Assembly (NCBI GenBank): GCA_012862575.1
Contig: BLSF01000041.1
Coordinates: 328,178-392,177 of the forward strand
DNA from: Parietichytrium sp. I65-24A
Lineage: Eukaryota; Sar; Bigyra; Thraustochytrida; Thraustochytriidae
Direction: 5' to 3'
DNA: 64,000 bases
The notes under the pieces were generated by a model. It did no database searches. It was not told where the DNA came from and saw only the letters and a list, made by a program, of their open reading frames with translations. Below, piece after piece: positions 30,572 through 41,222 of this stretch. Within the stretch, counting starts at the first letter, position 1, and the number at the start of each line of letters is the position of its first letter. Position numbers and translations under genes: made by a program.

Positions 30572-33500
30572 TGTCTCTAGCTTCCTGCCTCAGCAGCCCT
30601 CTCGCTTGCCTCTCTGTTTGCCTCTTGCTTGGCGAATCTCTCACCTTCCACAATCGCAATTGATCGATCGATTGTTGGTTGCGAGGAAGCTCTTCTGCTT
30701 TGCCGTCCTTCTTCCCCACACAATTCACGTAATTCACGTAATTCACGTTGACACTTTAGGCACTTTGGCTGCCTTCATTCCCAAGGCGCGCCACCAGGAC
30801 TCTTAGGGAATTTCGATGAGGGAGCCTACCACCTCGCTCGAGAGGCGTGGCGGCTGGGTTTGGCAACCAGTGATTTCCTGCGAGAATACGTTCCGCGAGA
30901 AGTCGCAGGAGAAACGTTCGTTTGATCGCAGTGGAAGTTGTGTTCGTTGTGTTCGTTCGAGTGTTGATCGTTTCTGTTCGTTTTGTGATTTGTGTTTGGG
31001 ATGTTTGGGATGTTTGGGTTTGGAGAGGTGCGATTGTCGGTCGCTGTGGAGTGTGAAAAACGCGTCATCCGTCGAGGAGACAATTTCCTTCTTTTTCATT
31101 TCTGTTCAAGAATGTGAATCAAACAGCAATCGCATGCAGCTGCAGCCCGTTGGCAGCGCGAGATGCCTGTTCTACGCACAAACCAACCCATGGCATCTCC
31201 TTCATGCCTCTGGACTTTCGTTTTGCAATTTATGATCTTCTTTGATCTGAAACCCTGCGAGAGCTGAGCCGCAAGCATTGTGAGGCCCGCGATCAAACTT
31301 GTCACACTTCTCTATTAGCTAGCAGAGAGAACCGAAAGCAGGGCGTCAAACTCGAGATTCCTTTGCGGTCATTGAAGTGTATGTACTCCGCGGTCTTCAA
31401 AGTTTGGAGAAAGTGCATCGTATTCGTAAGTGGGTTCGGATGCCTCAATGAAATCGAAACGCTTAACGCGAGGGAATCTCTGACCACGATCGATCGACCG
31501 TGCAATTGATACATGATACGCGGTACATAACGTTCGGCAGGAGAACATTCTTTGAACAAAACATCCCGCTTTTCGATCCACTACGCGAGATGATTGATTG
31601 ACCCTCGAGCCTAGACGGGGCGACCTGCGTGCGCGGCTAATCTTGAAAATCGGCATCTCGAGGTCTCAAATCGATCGGGGGCTCCACTTGGAGTCGCGCA
31701 ACAGGGCGGCAAAGTGTAGAATTGACAAATTGACACAGCTTCCCAGCCTTCAACCACGCCTCCTCGTGATCTTGCGATATCTTGCGACCACGTGCGGGTT
31801 CTATCTACCACGCCAGCTACACCTCTCTCTCTAGCCTGGCTTTCTGGTCCCTCATTTGACTTGGAAAATCCAAATTCCAATTCTGTATTTATACGTTAGT
31901 ACACGTACAAATGCTTTCATCGAAATGCTTGGAAAAAATCGCTCTGAAAGACTCAATGGGCCACGTGCGCGTACGTGATCCTCGCTTCTCTCACGATGGC
32001 CAGCGCCTCTCTCCGCGATGGAACTGCCTGCGAGCAGTACGTTCTATTGTCCAGAACGCACTGTCAAAAAATGAGCGACTAGTTGTTCCTGCAACGACCC
32101 GAGTTTGCTTGCTCGCAATCATCCTTGGCGCCAAGGATTAGATGGTGTGCACGTGCTGAAGAAACGAACCCTCCTCCCTCTAAGCGTGTAAGGCCATCAT
32201 TGCTCTTCGATCGCCATGACTCGAGTTCACAGGCAGGCACTCGTGATGAAAGAAAGCTTGCTTCTCTGTGTTCTCGACCCAGATTCAAAGCCCAGCTCTC
32301 AGGCCCGAGCAAAATGTTCAGAATGAAATGTTCAAAATAAATTGTTCTTTGAACTGCTCAATCAAAATGAAATGAAATGAAACGAAACGAAGATACTGGT
32401 GGTGCTTTCAGAACTCGAGTGTGACGCAACGACAGCCGTTGCAGCCTGTAGGTCCTGCTACTACCTTCTTCCTCCTTTCTCACCCAATTCCCCATGATCG
32501 TCCCCGCTGCTTGTTCCCCTTGGTCGCTTCAAGTTCGTTACGCTCGCATGTCGTGTGTTTGCAGTTTCTGCTACACCATTGCCATCATGTTGTTCAGTGA
32601 ATGAAGAAAGGACAAGTATTAGGCTCTCCAGCGATTGTGTTGCGTTGCCTGCATAGAATGGGGGACCAAGTGACATCAAGACACGAGCTGCAATGGCGAA
32701 GAAGAATCGCGTGTGCTAGGGGTACTGCACTTTAATCAAGCAGCCATGTGTACTAGCCAGCTATTAGAGTTTGAGTTGTATGTAGGTAGCAGTTTCATTT
32801 CATTTCATTTCCACCATTTCCACACAACGCCGTCATCAACAACCACAACAACCACAAAATCAAAAACAAAGCAACACAAAACTCCAACAGCCCAAATTGT
32901 AAAAATTTAACTTACAACTTCTTCTCACCTGCATCATCCTCACTCTCACTCACGCATCGCGCGCATCGCCATCCTCCTTCTCTCTCTCTCTCTCTCTGTC
33001 TCTCTCTCACGCGCACTATCAACATCCTTCCCTCCCTCCCTCCCTCCTTCCCTCAGCACTCGTCACCCACACTACCAACACCTACCAATTACTGATAGCA
33101 CCCACCGCGACCGCTACCTCCGACTCACGAGGGTACATATGTGTTAATTAATGCTTTCTCTCTCTCTCTCTCTACTCCAGCGTCGGCGTGTCGGCGTGCG
33201 CGATAGTGTACGCGAACGTGTACTTTGTGTAACAGCTATCTAGATAGCTAGTAGCTGCGAGGACCGTCAGTCGTTCCGGGATCGTTCTGAGGTCCCCATA
33301 ACTGTAACGCTCGCAAGGGCTGGCTGCCACGGAGACGACCTGCCGCACTTGTGACAAGTTAGGTGATCAACTCGGCGACTGTGGGAGAGAAAGGTGCGGT
33401 CTATTGTCTGTTTTCTGCTGTCTGTTGTCTGCTGTCTGCGGGAAGAGAGCGAAGGAGCAAAACAGAGCGAACGACTGAGGAAGAGGACAGCTGCCGCCCA

Positions 33501-33756
33501 GGGGCAGGGCCGCACATATAACATACATTCGTACATACTTTTGTATAATATCAGGGGAAGGAAGAGAGATCAAAGTTGGACGAAGCTCGGTCGAGTTGGT
33601 GACGGGAAGAACGCAGACAACGTCGCTGCTCGTGGTCCATAAGTCCATAGGTCCATAGGTCCATAGGCGCACGGTTGTTGGATTGGTGTATCTGTGGAGA
33701 AAGGCCGTCCTTAATTTTGCACTAACCGATTCGCGTTTGGGGTGTCCCGCGGAGGG
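30572..33756. other. Gene-free spacer (3.2 kb)
   Basis: No supported gene. Contains short ATTCACGTA repeats (30722-30750), GATGTTTGG repeats (30998-31020), CT/CCCT tracts (32980-33055 and 33160-33173), a perfect 16-base palindrome AGCTATCTAGATAGCT at 33234-33249, and TCCATAGG repeats just upstream of the kinase (about 33641-33667). Confidence 0.45.
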
Positions 33757-35151
33757 ATGGGCAACAATGTGTTCTGCTGCCAGGAGAAGGCGGATGGGTA
33801 CGAGAGGCTCAGTGCGCCGAATGCCAGCGCGCCGGTGGAGGTCGTGCCGCGCAGAAGGAGAAAGTCGCTGGTAAACATGGAAGGCAAGTTCGAGGACGCG
33901 TTCCAAGTCCGCGAGCAGCTAGGGAAGGGAAGCACGGCTTCTTGCCATGCATGCGTAGAGCGCGCTACAGAAAAATTTTTCGCGGTCAAGATCATCAATA
34001 AGCGCAAGATGTCGGTCCTGTACAGGGATTTGCTGCCGCAATTCCGGACAGAGGTGGATATTCTTGGAAGGCTAGAGCATCCGAATATTATCAAGCTGAA
34101 TCAGGTGTTTGAGTCCAGCGCGTGCATACATGTAATCACGGAGCTTGCACGAGGTGGGGAGCTGTTTGAATTTCTGGTCAAGCAGCCGAACAGCATCATG
34201 ACTGAGGCCATGGTGTCCTTTTTGATCAGGCAATGTTTCTCGGCAGTAGCTTACATGCACCAGCACGGGATCATTCACAGGGACTTAAAACTTGAAAATA
34301 TTCTCTTGGCGGCCCCACCCATCGCATTGGACAGCGGGGAAGTGAACTACCGCTCTATTCAACTTAAAATTATCGACTTTGGGCTGGCCAAGTCATTTGG
34401 GGACGACTGCCAACTTGCTGGCGGCCACCGTACAGCAAAAACATTTTTTGGCACAGTGGGCTATATTGCACCAGAAATGATGCGGCGGCGGGCCTACACA
34501 GAAGCGATTGACGTTTGGGCCCTGGGAGTGATCACTTTCGTTCTGCTGTGCGGGGTCTTTCCATTCGACGACAACACAAAGAGACCGGCACACCGCATCG
34601 ACTATCGCATCCGCTATCCAAAATGGGTGAAAAACCTGAGCGACTCTGCACAAGACCTTGTCTCACGCCTCCTGCAAGTGAACCCTTCAAAACGAATTTC
34701 GGCTGTGGACGCCCTCAACCATCCATGGGTATCTGGACGCACCGCATCTCCTCGTGTTGTTCTAAACTCCCCTGGTCATCTGAGGGGCTTGCGATCGCCA
34801 AACATCGTCCCGCTCGGAAGCGAGCTTGCTAGAACCATCAACAATGACAACAACGTGCCAGATATGGTCCTCCCGTCTTCGCTGGACAAAGGAGAAAATC
34901 AAGTCGTCAGTCCACTCATTCTGGAGACCGGCTCACTGAAGCAGTCGCCATCATCCGGCAAAGCCAAGCAAGCGAAGAAAGCCACAACCCAGAGAGAGAT
35001 CAAACGTCTTTCCCTGCTACAAGAAGACAAACGCCAAGACGATGAAGATCTTAACGATGAGGCGCTTAGCCTTCACTCTTCCTCGTCCTCCTCTTTGGGC
35101 TCCCCTTCCCTCTCGTCCTACGGCAAAGTTGCTCAGCGAAAGGTAGCTTAG
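33757..35151 (+). CDS. Lipid-anchored CaMK-type serine/threonine kinase
   Basis: 464 residues from the ATG at 33757. The N-terminus MGNNVFCC has Gly2 for myristoylation and Cys7/Cys8 for palmitoylation, so membrane attachment is likely and supports this start. The kinase domain spans about 50-326: Gly loop GKGSTASCHACV, ATP-binding Lys78 in FAVK, HRDLKLEN (catalytic Asp176), DFG at 207-209, activation loop ending GTVGYIAPE, and the D-x-W-x-x-G helix (DVWALG). All catalytic residues are present. The HRDLKLEN and YIAPE style fits the CAMK group (CaMK/CDPK/SNRK-like). No EF-hands follow, so it is not a CDPK. The C-terminal about 140 residues are Ser/Lys-rich. Convergent with the IQ-cyclase gene, 244 bases apart. 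Confidence 0.92.
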   Translation: MGNNVFCCQEKADGYERLSAPNASAPVEVVPRRRRKSLVNMEGKFEDAFQVREQLGKGSTASCHACVERATEKFFAVKIINKRKMSVLYRDLLPQFRTEVDILGRLEHPNIIKLNQVFESSACIHVITELARGGELFEFLVKQPNSIMTEAMVSFLIRQCFSAVAYMHQHGIIHRDLKLENILLAAPPIALDSGEVNYRSIQLKIIDFGLAKSFGDDCQLAGGHRTAKTFFGTVGYIAPEMMRRRAYTEAIDVWALGVITFVLLCGVFPFDDNTKRPAHRIDYRIRYPKWVKNLSDSAQDLVSRLLQVNPSKRISAVDALNHPWVSGRTASPRVVLNSPGHLRGLRSPNIVPLGSELARTINNDNNVPDMVLPSSLDKGENQVVSPLILETGSLKQSPSSGKAKQAKKATTQREIKRLSLLQEDKRQDDEDLNDEALSLHSSSSSSLGSPSLSSYGKVAQRKVA

Positions 35152-35395
35152 GAGGATCACGGAGTAGATGTTCGCCATCATGCTCTGCGGATCGTTTCCT
35201 TCGTGGATATTTTAAATGTCTGGAAATGGCCGGTGGAGATTTCTTTTGTACAAAAAAAGTAGTAGACTAGTTTTATGATTTCTATTTTGGTTTCACAATT
35301 TCATTCACCACAGACTATTCTGTCCTTTGTCGATCCTTGCAAAATAGGCTGATAGTTGAACAAAAGATAACATCTTTCAAATACAGGTCAAAATC

Positions 35396-38300
35396 TCACG
35401 AAATTACGCATGTAACCGACTTGTTCGGTTCTGCAGCTGGAATTTGGCCATTTGTAATGCTCATTGTCCTTTGTCGCAGCAGTTCAGTGCTGCTCGCGTG
35501 ACTCGAATTGTCGCGCAACGAAAACACCTGCCTTGCGTGCTTTGGCGCGTTCCCCGAGCTTAGCTTGGCGACCTCCGAGAGAGAGAATAAAATTTGCCTT
35601 GATGCCGTTGGGTCAGAGATAACGACTTTGAATAACTTCTTCGATTTCGCCATGGTTTGGTCTTGTGCGGATCCAAAACTATACTTTTCGTTCATGGTGT
35701 CCGCGGTCATTGGCTCCACAACGCAGTTAAAAGGTTTTCCTAGACTGTTGCGATGCGCGGTCAGACTGCGATTCATGCACTGCAGCGCAACGACAGAAAT
35801 TGCATTTCCCTTCTTCGCGTCAACGCAGAGACATCGAAATCTGAACGAGAATGAATTCGAGTCGTCCATATAATGTACAAAAAGTATCGATGTCGCCTTC
35901 TTCCACAACGTCTTCTCGCCCACTCTCTTTCCAAACCTTTCCAATATTGCCTTGTAGCAGAACAATGTGTTTAGGTACCCTTGAATAGCTTCGTCCAACC
36001 TATTGCGATTGTGGTCAAGGCGGGCCAAGTAATACGTGGAGAAAGCATGAACCTTCTCAGCTTTCACTTGCTGAAGATCGTTCCAGGACCTCACCAGGGA
36101 CTGCGATTTCCGACCAAGCTCTTCGATCCGAGCCTGATTTGTCTTGGCACAGGCACTCATCGCTTGATTGTAGTGTTCAGCAGCCTTGAGATGATACTCA
36201 TCCCCAGCTAACGCGTAGTGCGTGGCAATCACTTCGTGGATGTCGTAATTGCGCTTATGCACATGAAGCTGGACGCTTTTTTCTTCATAAATGGTTGCAA
36301 GCTGAGCGTGCAGGCAAGATCGAAAGGTCCTCAAGAGGGACTGATAAAGTCCGTTCATGAGCTCATTGTCCGGGATCGCTTTAAAGAGCTCGTCGTTAAT
36401 CTTCTCCAATACATTGTACCGCGAACAAAGAGCATTCAATGCATATTCCATGTCATACCGAACGATCTCGCTGTGCAGCAACGAATAGAGCATGTCCGCC
36501 TCAACCCATGGATTGACACTCACCATCACGGCAACGTGCTTCAGAACCTCGTGTAAGGTGTCCGAGCCTTGAATCTGCTCTAGCATCACCGATACGGACG
36601 AAGAGCGGCGCCTGTTTTCTATTCGCTTTTTCCGGATACTCTGGCTTCTTGATGGCTGATGCGACATCTTTCTAAACGTGGGGGATCCTGGCAGAGATCC
36701 AAGAGAGACTTGGCTCATGCTCTGGGCTTGACTCTGTCCCTGCCCTTGCGCCGGTGCGCCTTTCTGTAAGCAGGACTTCATCGCCTCGAGCTCTTCGGTG
36801 AAGAAGCTGTTATCCGAAGGAAAATACACAGACACCGGGTCGTACCAGCCTTTGACTTGAACATATAACTTCCCAAACGGGAATTCGGTGCATATGTCCT
36901 CTGGAAGTGCGTGAAAGGTCTCCTCCTCCAAGAGAATGCACGAGCTGGTAGACATGCATGCCTGCTGACATATGGCCACAGCCGCCTTGGACATGAGTCT
37001 CGCAGCAAGGTTGACTGTGGATCCCACAACCGTGAATTCTCCGCGATAAGGTGATCCGGTCATTCCAAAGTGGCAGGTCCCAGTAGCAAGGCCAACGGCA
37101 GCTCGAAGACCCTGGGTGGCAAATCTTTCCGTTAGCTCGAATGCTGCAAGCATCCCGGATTCCTCAGGGTCTTTACCAGAGATCCCAAAGACGCCGATTA
37201 TTACAAAGCCTTTGTCGTCCATTGCAATTTGACGAAGATCTCCATAGTGAGCGTAGATGGCTATTTGCGCTTCGGTGGAGGCTAGTTGCAGCTTGTCCAG
37301 TTCGAGGTCTCCGCTCACGTCTATATCCAACACCTGCACAAACATGACTGTCACAAAACGCGAACCAAAGTGTGATTCAGACTGCCCTGAAACTACTTGG
37401 GAGAGGGTGAAAATAGGAACAAAACCTCCGAGCAGGTTAAGTTCGTTCACGTGGCCAGATGAGACGGACAGGCGAGCTTCATTGCGCACTTCTTCCGTTT
37501 TGTGGGTCGCAGCAGACGAGGGCTCTACGATACTGCTGGACGTGTCCACAAGATTCCAAATGAATTTTTCCTGTCGCTGTATCCTCTCGGTATACTTTTC
37601 TTCTGACTCGTACACAATGCTTGTTTGGTCACGAATGAGCCGCGTATTATTAATGGGGGTCGCTATTTTACCCAGAGCTTCGGCGTCCAACGCCGAGCTA
37701 CCGCGCTGTTGCGCGGATGCGGAGCTATAGCGGAACTTCCTCTTGCCAGAGGCATACTCTTGGCCCTGCTCATCAGCAGCCTCGGAGACGGAGTCTTTCA
37801 GCTTTGACCGAACCACTACCGACTTTCTGAATTCTTGGAACTCCCGAGTTCGAACAGATTGCTGCGGGCTTAATTTACAACTTGCAGGCTTTTGCGACAT
37901 GGACTCTAGCTTTGCGTGTGTGTAGGGGCAATAAAACTCTTCCAGATCCACGCTGCTTTCGTGCAGTAACTGTTCAAGTATTGCATCCCGTTCTGCGTTT
38001 GGGCGATCGTCGCAGCGTAACAGACTGTATCCTTCGGGTTGCTTCAGTGTGAGACCAACCTCGTTTGATATTGCCTCGTCAAACGCTGCAGCGCTACCTC
38101 GTGTGCAATACTCGCTCAGCTTGCTTGCGCGGGCGACTGTGTCACCAGTCAAAATCATTTCGTGACGCAAACATACTCCTCCCAAAACAGCAGCATAGGC
38201 TTTTCCATACGCCAGACCTATTTTGAGAACCATAGATTTAAATCCCAGCTGGGCAGAATCCAATTCAAACGTTTTTAATGCTGACAAGAGTTCCAGTGAG

Positions 38301-39037
38301 AACAAAACCGCCTGCCGCCTGCATACGCGCTGCGCATGTTTACCGTATACCTCGAAAACGGGATCAATAGGGAATAAGATTTGGAGCCCGTCGCCAAGAA
38401 ACTTGATTACATCACCTCTGAATTTGTGGACATACGTCACAACGAGTTCCCAATACTTTGACACCACCTGGTTTGCAAATTCTGCCGAATTGTCCACCGT
38501 GAATACGTCTTTGTTGAGGATAACAGACCCCGTCTCGTTCATTTTTGAGAGGTGCTCCGTCATACTCGTGTACCCTTTCAGGTCAATAAAAATCACCACC
38601 CCTTCAACCTCGCGAGCAACCGCAGACGCATTCGCCCAAACATCATCGAATATTCTCCTGTTGATGCCCCATTGCAAGAACTTTGGCACCAAAGCCCGCA
38701 GCGAGACCTCCGTCTCTTGGGCCCGCTTCTTGTAGGCTTCAGTCTTGGCATGCATCCTGAACGTTAGAGCCATTTGCACCTTTCGAAGCTTGGCTTTCCA
38801 CCGCCTCCTAGCTAGGCGCCTCCGGTAGCTCTCGTACTCCTTCTGAATCTTGAGCGCCGCATCTTCCTCCCGATCCCCGAACTGCGACGCGGACGCGTCC
38901 TCGCTTATGATCTCGCGAGTGGAGTCATTCTCCTTCAGAAAGGACCTCTGCACCTCTAGCGTCCGTGTGGAGTCCTCTTCAAATGTGTCAAAGTCATACT
39001 TGCTCTCGTACTCCGACTCTGACTGGCTGATCGACAT
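35396..39037 (-). CDS. IQ-motif soluble-type (ADCY10-like) adenylyl cyclase
   Basis: 1213 residues, ATG at 39037. An IQ motif lies at about 61-80 (ALKIQKEYESYRRRLARRRW). The first class III cyclase domain (about 145-330) has IDLKGYT with metal-binding Asp152, and GDVIKFLGDG with the adenine-type Lys212 and second metal Asp216. A second cyclase domain (about 560-720) has FVTVMFVQV, and GEFTVVGSTVNLAARLM with Asn676 and Arg680 of the transition-state pair. The tandem C1/C2 layout without membrane segments, and the lysine, point to cAMP synthesis of the soluble (ADCY10) type. Mammalian ADCY10 then has a P-loop NTPase; I see none here, only a Ser/Gln/Arg linker and then a helical, TPR-like region (about 870-1060). 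Calmodulin control via the IQ motif is inferred. Confidence 0.88.
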   Translation of the reverse strand: MSISQSESEYESKYDFDTFEEDSTRTLEVQRSFLKENDSTREIISEDASASQFGDREEDAALKIQKEYESYRRRLARRRWKAKLRKVQMALTFRMHAKTEAYKKRAQETEVSLRALVPKFLQWGINRRIFDDVWANASAVAREVEGVVIFIDLKGYTSMTEHLSKMNETGSVILNKDVFTVDNSAEFANQVVSKYWELVVTYVHKFRGDVIKFLGDGLQILFPIDPVFEVYGKHAQRVCRRQAVLFSLELLSALKTFELDSAQLGFKSMVLKIGLAYGKAYAAVLGGVCLRHEMILTGDTVARASKLSEYCTRGSAAAFDEAISNEVGLTLKQPEGYSLLRCDDRPNAERDAILEQLLHESSVDLEEFYCPYTHAKLESMSQKPASCKLSPQQSVRTREFQEFRKSVVVRSKLKDSVSEAADEQGQEYASGKRKFRYSSASAQQRGSSALDAEALGKIATPINNTRLIRDQTSIVYESEEKYTERIQRQEKFIWNLVDTSSSIVEPSSAATHKTEEVRNEARLSVSSGHVNELNLLGGFVPIFTLSQVVSGQSESHFGSRFVTVMFVQVLDIDVSGDLELDKLQLASTEAQIAIYAHYGDLRQIAMDDKGFVIIGVFGISGKDPEESGMLAAFELTERFATQGLRAAVGLATGTCHFGMTGSPYRGEFTVVGSTVNLAARLMSKAAVAICQQACMSTSSCILLEEETFHALPEDICTEFPFGKLYVQVKGWYDPVSVYFPSDNSFFTEELEAMKSCLQKGAPAQGQGQSQAQSMSQVSLGSLPGSPTFRKMSHQPSRSQSIRKKRIENRRRSSSVSVMLEQIQGSDTLHEVLKHVAVMVSVNPWVEADMLYSLLHSEIVRYDMEYALNALCSRYNVLEKINDELFKAIPDNELMNGLYQSLLRTFRSCLHAQLATIYEEKSVQLHVHKRNYDIHEVIATHYALAGDEYHLKAAEHYNQAMSACAKTNQARIEELGRKSQSLVRSWNDLQQVKAEKVHAFSTYYLARLDHNRNRLDEAIQGYLNTLFCYKAILERFGKRVGEKTLWKKATSILFVHYMDDSNSFSFRFRCLCVDAKKGNAISVVALQCMNRSLTAHRNSLGKPFNCVVEPMTADTMNEKYSFGSAQDQTMAKSKKLFKVVISDPTASRQILFSLSEVAKLSSGNAPKHARQVFSLRDNSSHASSTELLRQRTMSITNGQIPAAEPNKSVTCVIS

Positions 39038-41222
39038 CTCGCCTCCGCGCAGTCAATAGTCAATCGCAACCTCCACCTCCCAACAGCTGGCATAAACCTG
39101 ACTGCCACTCTCAGCTCTGCTCAAACGCAGCGCTCAGAAAACACGCCCGTTGGTCGCTGCCTCTGTCGCCCAGCGTCGCATTCGACCCGGCTGTGTATGT
39201 GTATGCCTCGCTTCCACACCGTGCACTTGCTGCCGTGCCCAGTGGCCTCCTGACTGGCCTCTCTTACGCCCTTACTTGCTACTTGTCACTTGTGACTTGC
39301 CTGCCTGAGTGCACTGAGTGCATGCTCACTCGCTCACTGTGTTTCCCTCTCTCTCTCTTTCTTTCTTTGTTTCTTTGTTTCTTTGTTTCTTTGTTTCTTT
39401 CTTTCTCTCTGTGTGTGTGTCTGTCTGTCTCTTTTCTCTCTGTCTGTGTGTGTAATGTGGCTTCCTTCTTCCCTTCCCCTCTATTTTCAGAGCACAGTCG
39501 CTCTTTTCGGAAACCTTGAGAGAAGTTTCCTGAAGGAAAGTTAAGGTGCACCGCCCATAATGGCGGAGGTGGTAGCTGGGTTTATAACGGTTAAGCTGAT
39601 GCGTACTGGTGACGGGGGCGGAGAGCTTAATCTTAGGGTCCGTTCAACGGATATGCCCAGGTGCCCTCGGAGTGAGCTCAGTCTTTAGCCAATGCCTTCA
39701 GCTACTCTGGCGATGGTCGACGATGGACGATGGACGATGGAGAATGGACGATCGATGGCCTATGCGCGAGTAGTGGCGCGTTAAAGTGGTGGCCGTTCGT
39801 TCGTTTCCCAAGTGAAGTGCAAATCGATGAATCGATGAATTGATGAATCGATCGATCGAGAGGACGGAGAGACTCGTCTCCTTCTTCGCGTGAACAAAAA
39901 AACAAGTAAACATTCTTGCAACGTCGTCTGTGGACCTGGGATGAGTGAAGCTGAGGGCAAGTATAGGTGACACACTGTCGCTTGTCCCACGCCGACGCCC
40001 TGATGATCAAATTCTGACTGTGAATAATTCTAGATTCTGAAACTCTGAGAGTCGAACGAAATGACTTGTAAGGGAAGGAAGCCGACTGATCGCCGAGCTA
40101 TTTGATACGGTTTGACAGCGATGGTCCTTTCAGTGTTCCGGCTGTGACGACTGCGAAAGTTGCTCGGACCTCGAAATCCTGCCCGATGAGTTGTTGGTTG
40201 GCAGAATTGGAGCGGTTGCGGACCAGTGCAAGTAGAAGGGAAAGCAAAGTTGGAGGTGAAGTCAAGAGTGTGGCAACAGTGGAAACGGGCAATAACTCAA
40301 AGTACGTGAATTTGTGTCCGTCAACTAGGTTCTGGTTGGCGGTGCTGCAACTGCAAGAGTTCAGGTTTGAGCTCTCCATGCCCGCTCGTCTGGCTGTGCA
40401 AAGAGAGAAGAGAAAGTGAGGCGGGAGTGAGTTAATGCACTGCCAAGCTCTTCTTCCAAGTTTCCGCTGGTCTGGACAGCACTCTGCGCTGGCACTTTAA
40501 ACAAAGACTAATCGGCGCAGATTGTGCCAACTCAAAACGAAGTTGCGGTTGAAGGTTCCCACATCAAGTGACAGTGCATGGCGCTGATCGAGCGACGCTG
40601 CTGCCAGCACCAGGCTCAACAAAGCTCTTTACATGTTAATTTTCAGTGTTAATCGAATGCGAATGTACGTACCGGTACCTAAGAAGCAGATAGCTGGTTT
40701 GTTCTTTCTGTTCGTTGTTCGTTCTGTTCTCCAGTGAACAAGGAGCGCTTCTTTCTCCAGGCGTCTTTCATGCTTAACAATGCTTATAGAATTTCAAATA
40801 ACGATCGCTCTCAGCACACCCCATGTACAATCAATGCTCTCGGAAGCTCTGGTCCTGATTACTACTCGCGCTGTCACTCGAAACACTACCACATTACGAC
40901 ACCACTTCTTCCTTCTCCCTCCCGAGCAAAACTATTCTAACTCCTACCCTTTCCGCTATTAACGGTCTCTGATACTCAGCACGTCTTACCAGACCCTATA
41001 CCACTTCTACCGGCGTCGGCAACCCCGCAAACGGAACACTCTCGAGACTCCCCGGCGCGGACACTTCAGGGAGGAAAAGTTCCTTGTTCATTGTCCCTTT
41101 TTGTTTCTTGTTTCTCGTTTCTTGTTTCTTCCCGGCCACTGTGCTGAGAAGGGGGAAAATAGGGAAAGAGACAGGGGTATCGGGCGCCCATGCGACGCGT
41201 GGCGATCGGCTAGCGGAACCCA
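39038..41222. other. Gene-free spacer (2.2 kb)
   Basis: Contains CTTT/GTTTCTTT and GT repeats (about 39350-39455), GATGAATC/GATC repeats (39820-39862) and no supported gene. A 105-codon plus frame at 40102-40419 has no recognisable features. Confidence 0.45.
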
